From: Codonopsis lanceolata
Taxonomy: Eukaryota; Streptophyta; Magnoliopsida; Asterales; Campanulaceae
Reading direction: 5' to 3'
Assembly (NCBI GenBank): GCA_013146195.2
Contig: CM028379.1
Location: forward strand, 111,594,168 to 111,658,167
DNA length: 64,000 bases
In this document: piece by piece, positions 32,658-46,223 of the stretch
How the letters are laid out: every line of letters begins with the position of its first letter
Numbering within the stretch: the stretch's first letter is position 1
Notes under the pieces: model-generated
What the model saw: the letters and a program-made list of their open reading frames with translations, nothing else
Told to the model about the DNA's origin: nothing
The model's database searches: none
Translations under genes and position numbers: made by a program

Positions 32658-34626
32658 CTTTAACCAATGTAAGATATACATCTTCTTATAGTGCATATCA
32701 CAGTTTTTTTAGGAAGTTTCCCGTCTAAAACCACTTTCCAAATATAGCTGATTATTTAATAGATCTCATTTAATGTAATATTCAATTACATATTAAATAT
32801 ATACGGAAATTGAGTTAAAATATATCAGTATTAATTATATCATTCAAAAATCTGATAACATCTATTTATTGTTGTTATTGATCAAACTTCCACAAATGTC
32901 CAGATTCTAAAACCCTTTGAGTTCTATCTCTTTGAATTTCCAGCCTCTTGTATAAATATCTTTTTTTTTCAACCATCAACTCCCAAAGAATTTGAAGGAA
33001 ACATCAGATTGACCAAAAAACATGATTTTCGTACCATCACTACTACATGATATCCACAAGCGTAGATCAGATTGAATTCTAAAGGTTCGAGTCAATATAA
33101 AACGGTTCGTTCCATCCGGCAATGATTTGAACTTGCCACCATCCATGGAATTAGTAATTGTTGATGCCGAGGTAAAATAATTTATAATGGCTGATTTTTC
33201 ATAGTTAATTCATTGTCTTCATAAAATAATCAATGGATATTCCTTTTCTCTACCAAAAAGTCTTCTGCAAATATTAACTATTAGCTATCTAAAGCTTATA
33301 TCTCAATTTTTCTTAAAAATCTTTAAAAAATAGGCCTGAAAATAAATATTTACGCTAGTGTACAGATCTAATATAGTTTACTGAAAAAGACTATAAAATT
33401 TCATCGAAACACATAGATCTATATTTTAAATGCTCAAATACATATAAAATTTTTAAATTTGTACTTTTAAGGCTATAGATCTACACATTACATATTAAAA
33501 TCAATGTCTATATTTAAAAAAGAAATTTATATTTTGACCTTAAAATTACAAATCTGATAAGTAAATATAAAGAAAGGACAAATTCAAAATTAAAAACGTG
33601 TTTGATGAAGGCTTATGGGTAATTTTTGAACTAGATCTGATAAATAAAGTTAAGATAGTCAAAAACTTCGATCAAATATAAAAAAACCCAAAGAAATTCA
33701 AAATACTTCCAAAATGAAGGATCTGTATTTTTATTTTGCAGATCTAATATGTTTTACTATACAGAAAAACTATGAATATTAGAACATATCTAAAATTGAA
33801 GGATCAGTATTTTAAATTTACAGATCTAATACATTTTACTAAAAAAACATCACAAAAAAAGAGAAAAATCACAGTGTACTTAAAATAAACGATTAGAGAA
33901 AAAAAGGTTATGTTTTCTTACCGTGGAAGCCAACATAAAATGAGCATCGTAACGGAACAAAATGTACAAAGATTACAATTCATAAAAAAAAAATCCTAGG
34001 TAAGTACAAATAGATTATACATCAGGAGTGGGGGTAATAGTTGGCCTAAACTTCGGGGTTTAAAGCACAATAAAACAAAAGGTTAAATCATGCAAAACAC
34101 AACATGTTTGATGAACAATAGGAAAGAAATACAGATCTGAAAAAGAGGGAAATCGGAAGCTACTGGAAATAAATAACAGAACGAGAAAGAGGGAAATTAA
34201 ACGATGTGGTCAAGACACAACTCGTCATCATCGACCACGAAGGCCTAGGCTTCGAGCTACTCGGCTCAAACACCCTTCCTCGACCGTGTACTCCAGAAAG
34301 TTCATCTTTTGAACACCGAAAAATCTAGGAGAGACGAAGCCCAAAACATCAGTCCACAAAGCCAACGACTCCGACGATACAAAACACGGTCGAAGTCATC
34401 ACACACCTACCCACCACCAAACCTAAACCAAACAAAAAATGGAGAGAGGAAGAGAACCCGCCACCCAACCCAAACAAAACAAAAAAAAGATGAAGAGAGG
34501 GCGAGTTATCATTTTGAGTATTCTATAAAACCAAACAAAAAAAAAAGAGATTGAGAGTATAGGCGGCGGCTCTGCTATCCTCACTTCTCTATTAGGACAC
34601 AATTAATAGAGAGAGTTGTTATAAAT
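32658..34626. other. AT-rich unassigned stretch
   Basis: No gene is recognised. Short direct repeats (ACAGATCTAATA followed by TTTTACT) occur at about 33365, 33740 and 33820. A GC-richer piece at 34200-34440 has an 81-codon frame (34309-34554), which is basic and low in complexity. Confidence 0.35.
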
Positions 34627-34774
34627 ATGTAGGTCAACAATTAATTCTCTCTCTAAAATTATATTCTCTCTGCCGCCTTGGGTACTAGGGTTTGGTCGTC
34701 CTTTCCATGGCTGCCGTCATGGATGACCCCCTCCGGCACCGCCATCCCCTTCTGCCAAAAGATCTTTTGCGTCC

Positions 34775-35460
34775 TTGTTCACAGCCTCTCCATCTCCTGA
34801 TTCGGTAAAGCTCATCCCTCCTGCTTCATATAAGGGCGAACCTGCCCTTCGTCTTACCCCGGACATCGTCGCTGCCCTCTCTAAACCTTTCCAACATGCT
34901 TTGGTTGGCAAGTTCTCCCATGGAAGACCCTCTCTAGAAACTATGCTCAAGGAATTCCTAACGTTTGGTCTCAAGACGAGGGTCACTATTGGCCACTTGG
35001 ACCACAAGCATGTCCTCATTCAAACAAACCATGAAGCTGATTTCCAACGTTTGTGGATTAAGGATCAATGGTTTGTAGGTACCTTCCCTATGAGGGTGTT
35101 TAAATGGACTCCTGACTTTAGGCCGGAGGTTGAAAGCCCTATCGTCCCAGTTTGCTTCTCTCTACCTAGCTTGCCTATTTACTTGTTCAACAAGCAAACG
35201 CTTTTCTCCATTGGTAATATGATTGGTTCCCCGTTGCTTATTGATTCCCCTACTGCCAATCTATCTAGACCTAGTGTCGCTAGGATTTGTATTGAAGTTA
35301 ATCTTACTCAACCGATCCCCAGTCGCATCTGGATAGACAGTGGAATCTCGGAAGGGTTCTAGCAACCCATAGAAGCCGAGCGGCTGCCCCATTACTGCAC
35401 GTTTTGTCATAGGCAAGGACATGATGGAGAATCCTGTAAGCATTACCTTCAGAAAGTTCA
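34775..35460 (+). pseudogene. LINE ORF1 protein (DUF4283, CCHC knuckle)
   Basis: 34775-35362 encodes a DUF4283-like RNA-binding region (HKHVLIQTNHEADFQRLW, FPMRVFKWTPDFRPEVESP, NLSRPSVARICIEVNL). An in-frame stop at 35360-35362 separates it from the knuckle YCTFCHRQGHDGESC (C-x2-C-x4-H-x4-C) that follows directly. 35571-35951 is the low-complexity tail. ORF1 proteins package LINE RNA. Confidence 0.8.
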
Positions 35461-36141
35461 TAAGGAGAAGAACTTGGCTAATAAAGCCCAAACTGTAAAA
35501 CCTGATGCTACCGTGCACCCAAGTCAACCTTTTGTAGCCCCTCCTCCTAAAATGGCTTGGAAACCCAAAGATGGAAATTTCATTAAATCTAGTATCGATA
35601 TTCCTCAAGCTGCCCAGATTCTTGCCAAGTAATTTAAACGTTGCTAGCTCTGGTAAATCCATAGCAACTGACCCGATCCCCCATAATCATCAGGTTTCGG
35701 ATCAGGATGCAGATGGTCACAACCCTATTCCTATGAATAATTTGTCTCCATTGCCAAACATATATGAGGTCATTGGTCCAGAATGTATCATGAAACAAAG
35801 CTCTGTGCAGGCTGAGAACACAAATGAAAGTGTCTCTATGGATACCTCCCATCAGACTGTTGAGCCTTCTCATTGCACTTCCAATGTTGAAAAGACTATT
35901 GATGAGATCATTGAGGTTGATCAGGGAGAAAACATTATCTCCCCTAATTGATTTGTTGTTCTGCAAACCATTGAAGAGGAAGGAAATGAATCGGATACAT
36001 CACAATTTGAAGCTCTTAATCTGGAAACAGCAGGTCCAAAACATCAAAAAGGAAAGCTGCCGAAAGTTACTGGTCCTCAAAGAAACACTCGTTCGAAGAT
36101 GCAATCTAAGGTCCATTCAGGTTCTAAACACGACGTTTCTC

Positions 36142-39100
36142 ATGACGATTAAGACCCATTTCTGGAATATCCGGGGTGTGGGAAATGATTCCATGGTTTC
36201 TCGTCTTAAAAAATTGGTGTCCATTCACAAAATGTCTCTTCTTTTGATCAGCGAACCTATGATTGATAAGTCTCAACTTTCATTCATAGCTAAAAAGATT
36301 AAATTTCGGTATTATTATTGTAATTTAGTTAATTCTATTTGGATTTTAGCTAAATCGGTTTTCTCCTGCCAGATTATCTATGATTCGATCCAGCACCTAA
36401 CTTTAAGTGTTAAGCACTACACTTGGGAGCATCCGGTTTTTGTTTCTGCTGTCTATGCGAAATGCTCGGTGGCTGAGCGACAGGCTTTATGGAATGATAT
36501 TATAGATATGGGGTCTGAATTTTTGAATTCACCATGGATGGTTGCTGGTGATTTTAATATTATTCTTTCGCCGCAGGAAAAAATAGGAGGTAATGAATGG
36601 GATCGGCAAGGAGCTCATGAATTCCAGGCCTGTCTCAATGCTGCTGGATTATTTGACATGGGCTTTCAAGGTAGCCAATATACTTGGAGTAAAAATAGGG
36701 ATGGTAACGCTACTATTTACCAGCGCTTGATCGGGGAGTCTGCAATATGTCGTGGTCTTCTATGTTTTCCTCTCGAGTGGAACATCTCAACAGAACCTGT
36801 TCTGACCATTCTCCAATTCTGGTTTCGATTAGCTCCGAGGTTTCTTCTAGACCTTATCAATTTCGTTTCCTGAATGTCTGGACTTCCCACCATTCTTTCT
36901 TGGATGTTGTCAAGAATGCTTGGAACACGGAAGTTGGCGGCAGGCCTATGATCAAATTTTCTAACAAGCTCAAGGTGGTTCGAAGGGCATTGAAGATATG
37001 GAATAAATCAGTGTTTGGAAATATTTTTCAAGCTATTAAATGTGCGGAGGATGAAGTTCTTGCTAAGGAAATCATGTATGAGGCTAATAACATCCCGACT
37101 AATAGGGAGCCTCTTCATCGTGCTAGGGTTGACCTTCAACACAAACTCAAGATCGAAGAAGACTTTTGGAGACAAAAATCTCACCTTAAATGGCTTAAAG
37201 ATGGAGATGGGAACACTAAGTTATTTCATTCCTCGGTTCAACAGACTCGTAGCAACCTCTATATCCATAAAATTGTTGATATGAGTGGTAATATGGTTTC
37301 TACAGCGGATGGCATCAAGAAAGCAGCAATCGATTTTTATATAGACCAACTTACTACTTGCGATAGGTCTGAGGATGGGCTTCTTTTAGCCATTCCGTCT
37401 ATCATCTCCCAATATCAAAATGACCTGCTCACGGCTCTTCCCTCTTGTGCTGAAATTAAAGATGTGGTTTTTTCTCTTAGCGGGGATAGCGCTGCCGGAT
37501 GGTTTTTCTGGCACTTCTATACAGTTTGCTGGGAGATCATCGCTGAGGATCTGCATTTAGCCATCGTTGAATTTTTCTCTGGATTTGATATGCCCAAATC
37601 TTGGACTAGCACCCTTTTACTTACCATTTCGAAGTCCAATTCTATTTGCTCCTTCAAGGATCTCCGTCCCATCAGCTTATGTAATTTCTGCAACAAGATC
37701 ATCTCTAAGTTGATTTCTTCTCGACTAGCAGCTATTCTCCCATCCATTATCTCCGACAATCAGAGTGCCTTTACTAAGGGGAGGATTATTCAAGATAACC
37801 TTTTACTGGCTCATGAATTAACCCATAACATTCGGAAGAAAGTCAATGGGTCCAATGTGATTATTAAGTTGGATATGGCCAAAGCTTTCGATAGAATTTC
37901 GTGGGTTTATTTGACAAGAGTCCTGCGGAAATTTGGGTTTGACGAGGTTTTTATTGACATAATTTGGCGTGTTATTTCCAATAACTGGTTTTCGGTCTTA
38001 AGTAATGGGGAGTCGACAGGTTATTTTCATTCTACGCGTGGGTTAAGACAAGGGGATCCTTTATAACCTAGTTTGTTTATCATTGCCGCAGAGGTGCTCA
38101 GTCGTAATCTCAATAGCTTACAGCATCTTAATCCTCATTATGCATACTCTTCATCTAGTGGATGCCCTATTATATCTCACTTAGGCTTTGCCAATGATGT
38201 GGTCATTTTCTGTAATGGCAACAAACATTCTATGATGAAGCACCGTGCTCTTCTCTCGTCTTATGAGCGATGTTCTGGGCAACAGATTAACGCCGGTAAG
38301 AGCTGCTTTATGATGGCCAGCAGGACCCCTGCCTCCCGTATATCTACTATTCGAAATCACTTGGGATTCAATCATAAAAATATGCCTGTTACGTATCTTG
38401 GCTGCCCCCTTTTTGAAGGTCGAAAAAACAGTCTTTATTTGACCCTCTTATTGAAAAATTGCAAACCAGGATTAATTCCTGGTTAGGTGCTTTCCTAAAC
38501 CAAGCTGGCAAAATCGCCCTTATTAACTCGGTTTTGTAGTCCATTATTATGTACCAAATTGTTGTGTTTGACCCTTTTTCTTCGGTTGTTAAGCATATCA
38601 ATCGTATCTTATCCAATTTTTTCTGGGGATCGATAGATGGCAAAGCTAAAGCTCATTAGATTTCCTGGGACAAATGTTACAGGCCTGTTTCTGAAGGAGG
38701 GGTTGGCATTCGAGCTGCTTTTGATATTATCCAAGCTTATTCGATGCATTTATGGTGGAGGTTCAGGGAAGGTAAAAGTTTGTGGTCTAAGTTTCTTTCT
38801 CTCAAATATTGTTCGAATGCTCATCCTTCCTTAGCTTCTGCTCGTAGATCGTTCAATTGGAAACGCATGTGTAAGGTTAGAGATATGGTTGAACCTCATA
38901 TTCACTTGATCATAGGGAGAGGTGACTGCTCCACTTGGCTGGACTATTGGCTTCCCTCAGGCCATATTGCTCACCCGACTTTGGATAGCTTTCCTAAAGT
39001 TCGTGACCTTTTCGATAATTAGAATCAACTCCTTGCCAATGCTCGTTTGGTTTTGGGCAATGAGGCTACTGGTTTAGTGATTAATAGAGGTCTATGTCTT

Positions 39101-40171
39101 TCTAATTGCCCAAATAAGGCCTGTTGGAGTCTCACTAATAAGGGGAGTTTCACGATTGCTTCTGCTTGGAACTTGGTTCGCTATAAGGGGCAGTTCATTG
39201 GGTTGGCTTCCTTCATTTGGCAAAAAACCCTCCCTCATTACATTAGCATCTTCATGTGGAAGTTATGGCAAAGAAGGATTCCCATCGACGAAAGTCTGAT
39301 GCACAAGGGAATTCAGATTGCATCCAGATGTTATTGTTGCATCACTAGCCATTCGAAACCTATTCCCATGTCTTTATTTCCAGCCCTATTGCTCAGCAAG
39401 TTTGGACGGAATTTAATTGTTTGGGGGCTGTTAAATGCTCCTCTTCCTCGGTTAATCAGAGATGCATGGAATGGTGGTATTCGCAGAATAATTCTATATT
39501 ACACGTTATTTCTCCCTCCATTATTCTTTGGGAATTGTGGAAATTCCGTAACATGGCTTATCATGAAGGGGTCTGATTTGGTCTTGCAATCACCTGTTGA
39601 CTGGGGTTCTATCTTTCTAAGTAGAATTGGCTGAAAATCTCAAAAGATCATTCAGTCTGTTTCTTGGTCCAAGCTGGTGGATGATATGGTTAAACTTAAC
39701 ACAGATGGAGCTTGTCGTGGAAATCCTGGTCAGAGCTCGGGAGGGGGAATCCTTCGTGATAATATGGGTAATCTTATCTTTGCTTTCTCCGCTTTTTATG
39801 GGTCTTCAACTAGCTTTCTTGCTGAATGTCAAGCAATAGTTCAAGGGTTGTCCTGGTTGAGGAGTAGTGGCTACTCGTGTGCTATTGTCGAGATAGATTC
39901 TAAATGTTTGTTGGATTGTATCAAAGGGCATGCTCAGCCGCCTTGGAATAGCGCGTATTTATTTCGTAAGCTTTATGCTCTCCTTCAGGATTTAGAGGTC
40001 TCCTTTTTTCATGTTTTTCGAGAAGCCAATTCAGTCGCTGATGCTTTGGCTAACCTTGGTGGTGACCAAGGTCATGACTCTTTTTACACGGATGTCTCTG
40101 ATCTCCCTGCTAGAATTCGAGGTCTCATTAATCTTGATAGGCTTGGTACTCCATATGTTCATGTTTCTTAA
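36142..40171 (+). pseudogene. LINE ORF2: AP endonuclease, reverse transcriptase, zf-RVT, RNase H
   Basis: The endonuclease starts at 36142 (THFWNIRGVGND, LLISEPMID, WMVAGDFNIIL). A frameshift near 36740 moves it to the frame holding SDHSPILVS. The reverse transcriptase has LRPISLCNFCNKIISK, IIKLDMAKAFDRISW and RGLRQGDPL, then an in-frame stop (38064-38066). The same frame goes on to GFANDVVIFCNG, where the catalytic FADD box is FAND. A frameshift near 38450 and several stops follow. zf-RVT lies at about 39100-39350 (IFMWKLWQRRIPI). RNase H, 39677-40171, is open and has its catalytic set: NTDGACRGNPG, LAECQA, EIDSK and SVADALA. Confidence 0.9.
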
Positions 40172-40663
40172 TTGTTTATTGTTCCTTTTGTTTCCTTTCG
40201 AGGTCAGGCTCCTTTGTCCTCCCATTTATAATGGCCAGGCTGGTTGTCCCCCTCAAGTTTGTATTTTTTTCTCTTATTAATAAGATCTAGCAGGGTGCCG
40301 CCCCTAAAAAAAATGTAGGTCAACAAAATTGAGATGATTCACAAAGAACTCACCTTTACCCAGTTTGCACAAGCTTTCAGTTGGGCCGCCAAGGAGCGGG
40401 CCTAACATTGGGTTGGGCTAATAGGCTATGGTTTAATCATTGTCACTTAAAATGAAAACAAAATTAAACGTAAGTTTTGTTACGTTCAAAATAGATGATA
40501 ATATTATATGTTAATTACAAATTAGTACATGTGTTAGCACTATGCATTTACTTAGATTACTATTTATAACGTCAAGATTACGTGCCACAATTAATTTATA
40601 AAAATTTTACATTTTAATTTTAATTAATTGTAAACTAATAATTGAAATAATTAATTTATACTA

Positions 40664-40838
40664 CTCCTTCCGTTCCGGACAAACCATAATTTCATTTTGG
40701 TATGTTTCACTTAAAGAGTTTAGTTTTAAAAATTTAGTAATAGAAGTGTCATTTTATTATTAATGAGCTACTAAAAATATGATTTTTCTTTTAATGTTTG
40801 ACTTTCAAACGATGATTCTTTGCCCGGAACGGAGGAAG
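40664..40838. mobile_element. Stowaway-like MITE (Tc1/Mariner type)
   Basis: Terminal inverted repeats CTCCTTCCGTTCCGGACAAA and (complement of the right end) CTTCCTCCGTTCCGGGCAAA, flanked by TA on both sides. This matches the Stowaway pattern in length, ends and target. A second copy occurs at about 41151-41322 because the host segment is duplicated in tandem. Confidence 0.8.
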
Positions 40839-41634
40839 TATCAAATATAGCACATCACCCACTTTAAATTATAAAATAAAAAATATGTCTTTGTGATTGC
40901 AGTTAGTCACCATTGTTTTTTTGGGTAAGATTAAGTACCCAACAAATTTGGTCCTTTGCGTTATGGGTCATTTTTGTAATCTGTCACCTCCAATTTTTTC
41001 AGAATGTATAATAATTAATCTTACAATGATATGTTTCTGCTTATGGTGTTTTTCTTAATTTATTCTTTTAACTTTGTTTTTTCTTAGTTTTTGTTGTTTA
41101 ATTTAGTTGAAAAAGTGTTATGCCGTGCGCTTAACACACGGGTGCAAACACCTTCCGTTCCGGACAAACCATAATTCCATTTTGAGATGTTTCACTTAAA
41201 GAGTTTAGTTTTAAAAATTAAGTCATAGAAGTGTCATTTTATTATTAATGAGTTACTAAAAATATTTTTTTCTTTTAATGTTTGACTTTCAAACGATGAC
41301 TCTTTACCCGGAACGAAGGAAGTATCAAATATAACATATCACCCACTTTAAATTATAAAATAAAAAAATATGTCTTTGTGATTGAAGTTAGTCACCATTT
41401 TTTTTTGTAAGATTAAATACCCAACAAATTTGGTCCTTTGGGTTATGGGTCATTTTTGTAATTTGTCACCGCCAATTTTTTCAGAATATATAATAATTAA
41501 TCTTACAATGATATGTTTTTACTTATGGTGTTTTTCTTAATTTATTATTTTAATTTTGTTTTTCCTTAGTATTTTTTTGTTTAATTTAGTTGAAAAAGTG
41601 TTATGCCGTGCACTTAACACACGGGTGCAAACAC
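40667..41634. repeat. Tandem duplication of a 484-bp unit
   Basis: 40667-41150 is followed directly by 41151-41634, nearly identical head to tail. Both units start CCTTCCGTTCCGG, include the MITE and end TTAACACACGGGTGCAAACAC. The few differences are substitutions and small indels, so the duplication is fairly recent. Confidence 0.85.
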
Positions 41635-41637
41635 TAG
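41606..41637 (+). mobile_element. Helitron-type 3' terminus
   Basis: A short stem CCGTG/CACGG (41606-41610 with 41620-41624) is followed by about 10 nt and CTAG (41634-41637) before a T, the 3' signature of plant Helitrons (hairpin, then CTRR, inserted before T). The tandem unit upstream would be its body. The 5' TC end is not fixed. Confidence 0.5.
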
Positions 41638-42580
41638 TAACTAATAATGGTAGAAGTCTTTTATCAAAAGACTTTGAAAACCAATATAACTTTCTAACCA
41701 ATGTATGATACATCTCTTCTATTGGTAATTAATAGTAGTATTTTTAAATCAAAATCAATTTATAACAAATGTGAGATACATCTCTTCTATTGGTAATAAT
41801 AGTAGAATATTTTGTAACCAATGTGAGATACATCTCTTGTAAAAGTGAAAGTCTTTAGTGTAAAGACTTTAAAATCTAACATTTTCTTTTAAAACATTAA
41901 TGTTTTATACATCTCTTTTATTGGTAATAATATAAAATAATTTAAAATCAACATCATTTTCTAACCAATATGAATTATACATCTTCTATTGGTAATAATA
42001 GTAGAAGTCTTCTATCAAATGATTTTTAAAACCAACATCACTTTTCAACCAATATATGATATCGATTTTTAACCAATGTGAGATACATCTCTTCTATTGT
42101 TGAAAAATTAGTGTTTTTAGTTAAAGAAATTATGTAACTTGAGGCACAAATTTCTTTATGTGTCATTTGTTTGTTGGCAAAAGAAATTGTGCAAATGTGT
42201 TCTACTCGGCAAGAGCATCAAAATGATATATTTATTTGTCCAAATCATTTTTTGGATGAATAAGATATGAATATTTAAAGTATGGTATTAGAAGTGAGTC
42301 ATTAGAAATAATGTCCCCAGTTCAACCTTAAAGAGTTTTATCCCACATTAGTTAGAAATAATGTTAGTTTTAAAAGTTTTTAAATATAAGTCTTCTACTG
42401 TTGACAATAGAAAAAGTTATATATACTAATACTAATACGCCTTATCATATTTATTACTACTATATATTATTATTAGTTAATGGTTAGAAAACTAAGAATT
42501 TGTAAAGATTTCACATGGATGCTTTACAATGAAAATTTATCAAAAGGTAATGAGGAGGCACAATTATAATACTTCTCACC

Positions 42581-42619
<39 letters not shown>

Positions 42620-43615
42620 GTGATATTTTTATCAGTATATTAGAATATTTATATTTATAATATTAAGACAAATTATCAAAATATAAGTAATTATGTGTTA
42701 ATTCTAGACCCCGATTAATCGGTACGCCTAGTGGTCGCCTAGCAATTTTTAAAACATTGTTATTGGGTATAGGTTGCTTTTACCCATCTATCAATTTTTA
42801 AAAAATAACATCAACTTTTATATGTAGAGAGATTGATCGAAAAATGAATCACTAAATTAACTCAATGGGATGACTTAGTATCCTGATTCGTGTGAAGTGA
42901 TCCGCTTAGCAAAATGTCTTGTGCTTCACTTGCACCAAATTTTTAATGGGATGACTCAGTGTTCATATTATAATAATAATATTTTATATAAAAAATTTTA
43001 AAATTAAAATTTCTTTCTAAACAATATGAGATACATTTCTTTTATTGATTAATATTTTATCTAGACAGTTTTGAAGTCAACATCTCTTTCTAAACAATGT
43101 GTGATATATCTCTTGTATGATAATAATATAAAAATTATTTTATCTAAAAACTTTTATAACTAATATATGTTTCTAAATAATATGGATCTCTTTACAACCA
43201 ATGTGAGATATATTATCTAAAAACTTTTTAAACAAATATCACTAAATTAAGTCAATGGGATGACTGATTTGTGTCGAGCTTCACTTGCACCAATTTTTTT
43301 TCCATAAATCAGATTCAGATTCAATATCACGAGCAAGGAGAATTAGTGTAAGATCCAATGTAATTCAGAGATACTTTGTAGAAAACCAAAAGATAGATGT
43401 TGATTGTTGAGGAACGGAGGGAATATTTAACTAACCTTGGAAATTCCTGCCAATTTCCCACCTTGTCTTTAACGACTCCTTTCGCAATCAGAGTCTCCTT
43501 ACTTTTGCCTTTAACTTTTTTAATTTTCCAAGTCAATATGGTTGGCTATGTAACTATATTCTTCAATTGCTTGGAAAATCAAAACCTTGACCTCCCAACT
43601 CTTCTGAGGTCTTAA
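41638..43615. repeat. AT-rich diverged repeats; from about 41833 first copy of a segmental duplication
   Basis: Units of the type AACCAATGTGAGATACATCTC with ATTGGTAATAATAG recur at 41690-42120 and 43020-43220, often making ACCAAT/ATTGGT inverted pairs. From about 41833 the sequence is paralogous to 58497 onward. A TA microsatellite sits at about 42583-42616. No gene is seen. Confidence 0.65.
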
Positions 43616-43624
43616 TTTTTTATT

Positions 43625-44349
43625 GGGCAAATCTCGACATTAATCCCTTGACTATATGCCTGTCATAATAATAGTCCCTTAACATTGTTTTTTGTTAAAT
43701 TTGAGTCCTATGAATTTTAAATTGTTATAGTGACAGTTATTTTGATAGATAACGTTAGAGAAATACCGTTAAGTTGCTCATGTGCATTTAGAAAAGACTA
43801 AAATGAATTTTTTCAAACTTAACTTATATTAAAATTTACAATAAAATCTCTAGTTTAAAAAATGGTCATAAGGTTTCTTCCTCGATTGTTTGGAAGATTC
43901 GTGCTATTCCGACCCCCTTTATTATCAGTATACTCCATTGAATTGAATTGATTACTCTATTTTCAATTTTCTCTCTTGTCTCACTCGCAATTGATTTTCT
44001 TAATTCTCTCATAACTTGGTTAATTAACACGGGCAAATGACACCATCGATTCCCAAAAAATCAGCTGGGTTTTCAAAAAATTGGGGATGAAGGCCTTATG
44101 ACCATTTTTTAAACTTTAGGGATTCTATTGTAAATTTTGTTATAAGTTAAGTTTAAAAAAAATATTCATTTTAGCCCTTACTAAATACACATAGACAACT
44201 TAACGGTATTTCTTTAACGACATTCATAAAAAAGATTACCGCCGTAAAAATTTAATACTCGTAGGGCTCAAATTTGATAAAAAAAAATTTGTTAAGAGAC
44301 TATTACTGTGACATGCCTATAGTCAAGGGATCAATGATGATATTTACCC
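43625..44349. mobile_element. Pack-MULE, internally deleted copy
   Basis: Inverted ends of about 250 bp (GGGCAAATCTCGACATTAAT on the left, complement of the right end GGGTAAATATCATCATTGAT) share CCCTTGACTATA and AAATACCGTTAAGTTG. Identical 9-mers TTTTTTATT flank it at 43616-43624 and 44350-44358, so it is a Mutator-superfamily insertion. It is 436 bp shorter than its paralogue at 60499-61659. The missing part is the captured pyruvate kinase exon, lost between 43985 and 43986, although a stretch of the captured intron (GCAATTGATTTTCTTAATTC) remains. Confidence 0.88.
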
Positions 44350-44360
44350 TTTTTTATTTC

Positions 44361-46167
44361 AGTCGCGCTATTCTGACCCCCACTTCCTCCAAGTGGACCC
44401 CCTCTCTTATAAGTGTACCCCTTCCCAATTTTAAAATACTTGAAAACACTTTGTTTACCCCCCTTATTACCAATTTTGCCCTCCTGATTTTTTGAAACTA
44501 CTTTTTACCCCTCCCTAATTTTTTGAAATCACCCTCCCTAACTCACCCTATCTACACTAACCCCCCACCCCCAACCAAAAACTAGCCAAAACCGTAAACC
44601 CCCTTCCTTCCCTTCCCCATTATGCACATAAACGCACACAACACAGGAAGAAAAAAAAGAATTGAAGAAGTTGAGACTTTGAAGACATTTGAAGATACTT
44701 TGAAGAAGGATTCAAGGATTCATGGACAAGAGTATGTACTATTTATCGTGGATTTTTACTTGTATTTTGTTGCAATGTAAGCGTTTAGGATTGAGATATG
44801 TTTGTATGATTACTTGTTTTGTTAATTGAGAGTAGTTTTAGGCCACAAAAGATAATTTTTCTAAGAATTTTTTTTTTAAAAAAATAGGGCTTGAATAACG
44901 GAATTTGGGCACATTGTTCAGACCTGAAATGCCAAAAATTTCTTGGCTGTTCAGATTTGAACTACCAAAAATCCAATAAACTTTCGGCCTAAGGCTACCG
45001 AAAATATTTGACAACCGAAAACATTTTGTCTGGTAGGACTAAGGCTATCGAAAGTATTTATGAATTTTGGCTAAGAATTGCCAAAAATATAAGGTAATTT
45101 TGGCAAGGAGGGGGCTGAACAATGTTGTTTTGTCATTTTTAAATTGTAAGTGTCGATGAACTTTCATGTGATGAATGTCATGTACAAGTAAGAAGATTTT
45201 CGAGAGGAAGAAAAGACCTACTGCATCGATTAGGAAAGCAAGGACTAGCGCAGACGCCCAGGCACAGGCTGAGGCTGAGGCACGAGAACAGACAGAGGTT
45301 GAGGCACATGCACATGTAGACTACGGGGATGGTAATGATAATAATGAAGAGATGGAAGAGATGAAACCAATTACTTTTCTATGCACTGGCGGTCCATTAG
45401 ATGCTAGTGTTCTGCCTTTGTATTCGAAACACGTAGCTCCAAGGATATAGGAAGGGCGAGAGTGGACGTTGCTTAAGGTCAACAATCACTAGCAAAAGCT
45501 TTTAGATTGGAAAACAACAAGAAGCACGTGTTCTCAAGAATTCGCCGATTTAATGTGATCCACCCAACTCTCACAGTTACAGCAAGCATCCTATCCCAAC
45601 ATTGATAAAGTGTTGATCAATACCTTTGTAGAGCGGTGGTACCTAAAGACCAATACCTTCCACATGCCCTTTGGTGAAATGATGATTACACTTGATTATG
45701 TCTTTTGCCTTACTAGTCTTCCAATCGCTGGGAAATCTATCTTTTTGGAAGGTCCCTTGGCGACTATTTCATTTGAATCTACCCGTCATGAGCTTGCTAC
45801 GTATCTAGGAGTCTCTCCTATCGCAGCATTGGAGGTCATGGATGGTGCTAGGGGGTCTGTGAAGTTAGAGTGGCTAGGACATTGATTTACGATGGATGGA
45901 CGTCTGAGGATCCGAAAAGGATTGTCTGCTTTGTTCGGGCTTATTTGTTGTACACGTTGGGTTGTACAGTTTTTGCTGATAAGAGCAGAACTTGAGTTAG
46001 CACGACATATTTGAGATTCCTGGTTGATTAGGATGTCATACATACATACTCATGGGGATTTTTAGCCCTAGCATTTTTATATAAACATCTAGGGAGTGCT
46101 TCACATATCAAGACAAAGCAGATGGCTGGATATTCCACGTTATTGGAGGTAATTTTGTGTATATATC

Positions 46168-46223
<56 letters not shown>

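Larger units (their letters stand above)
34641..40312 (+). mobile_element. Full-length L1-type LINE with 14-bp target duplication
   Basis: ATGTAGGTCAACAA stands at 34627-34640 and again at 40313-40326, right after the A-run at the 3' end. This defines a complete insertion of about 5.67 kb. Order: 5' UTR, ORF1 (DUF4283 and zinc knuckle), ORF2 with AP endonuclease, reverse transcriptase, zf-RVT and RNase H, then 3' UTR and a short poly-A. Stops and frameshifts break both ORFs, so it is immobile on its own. Confidence 0.92.
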
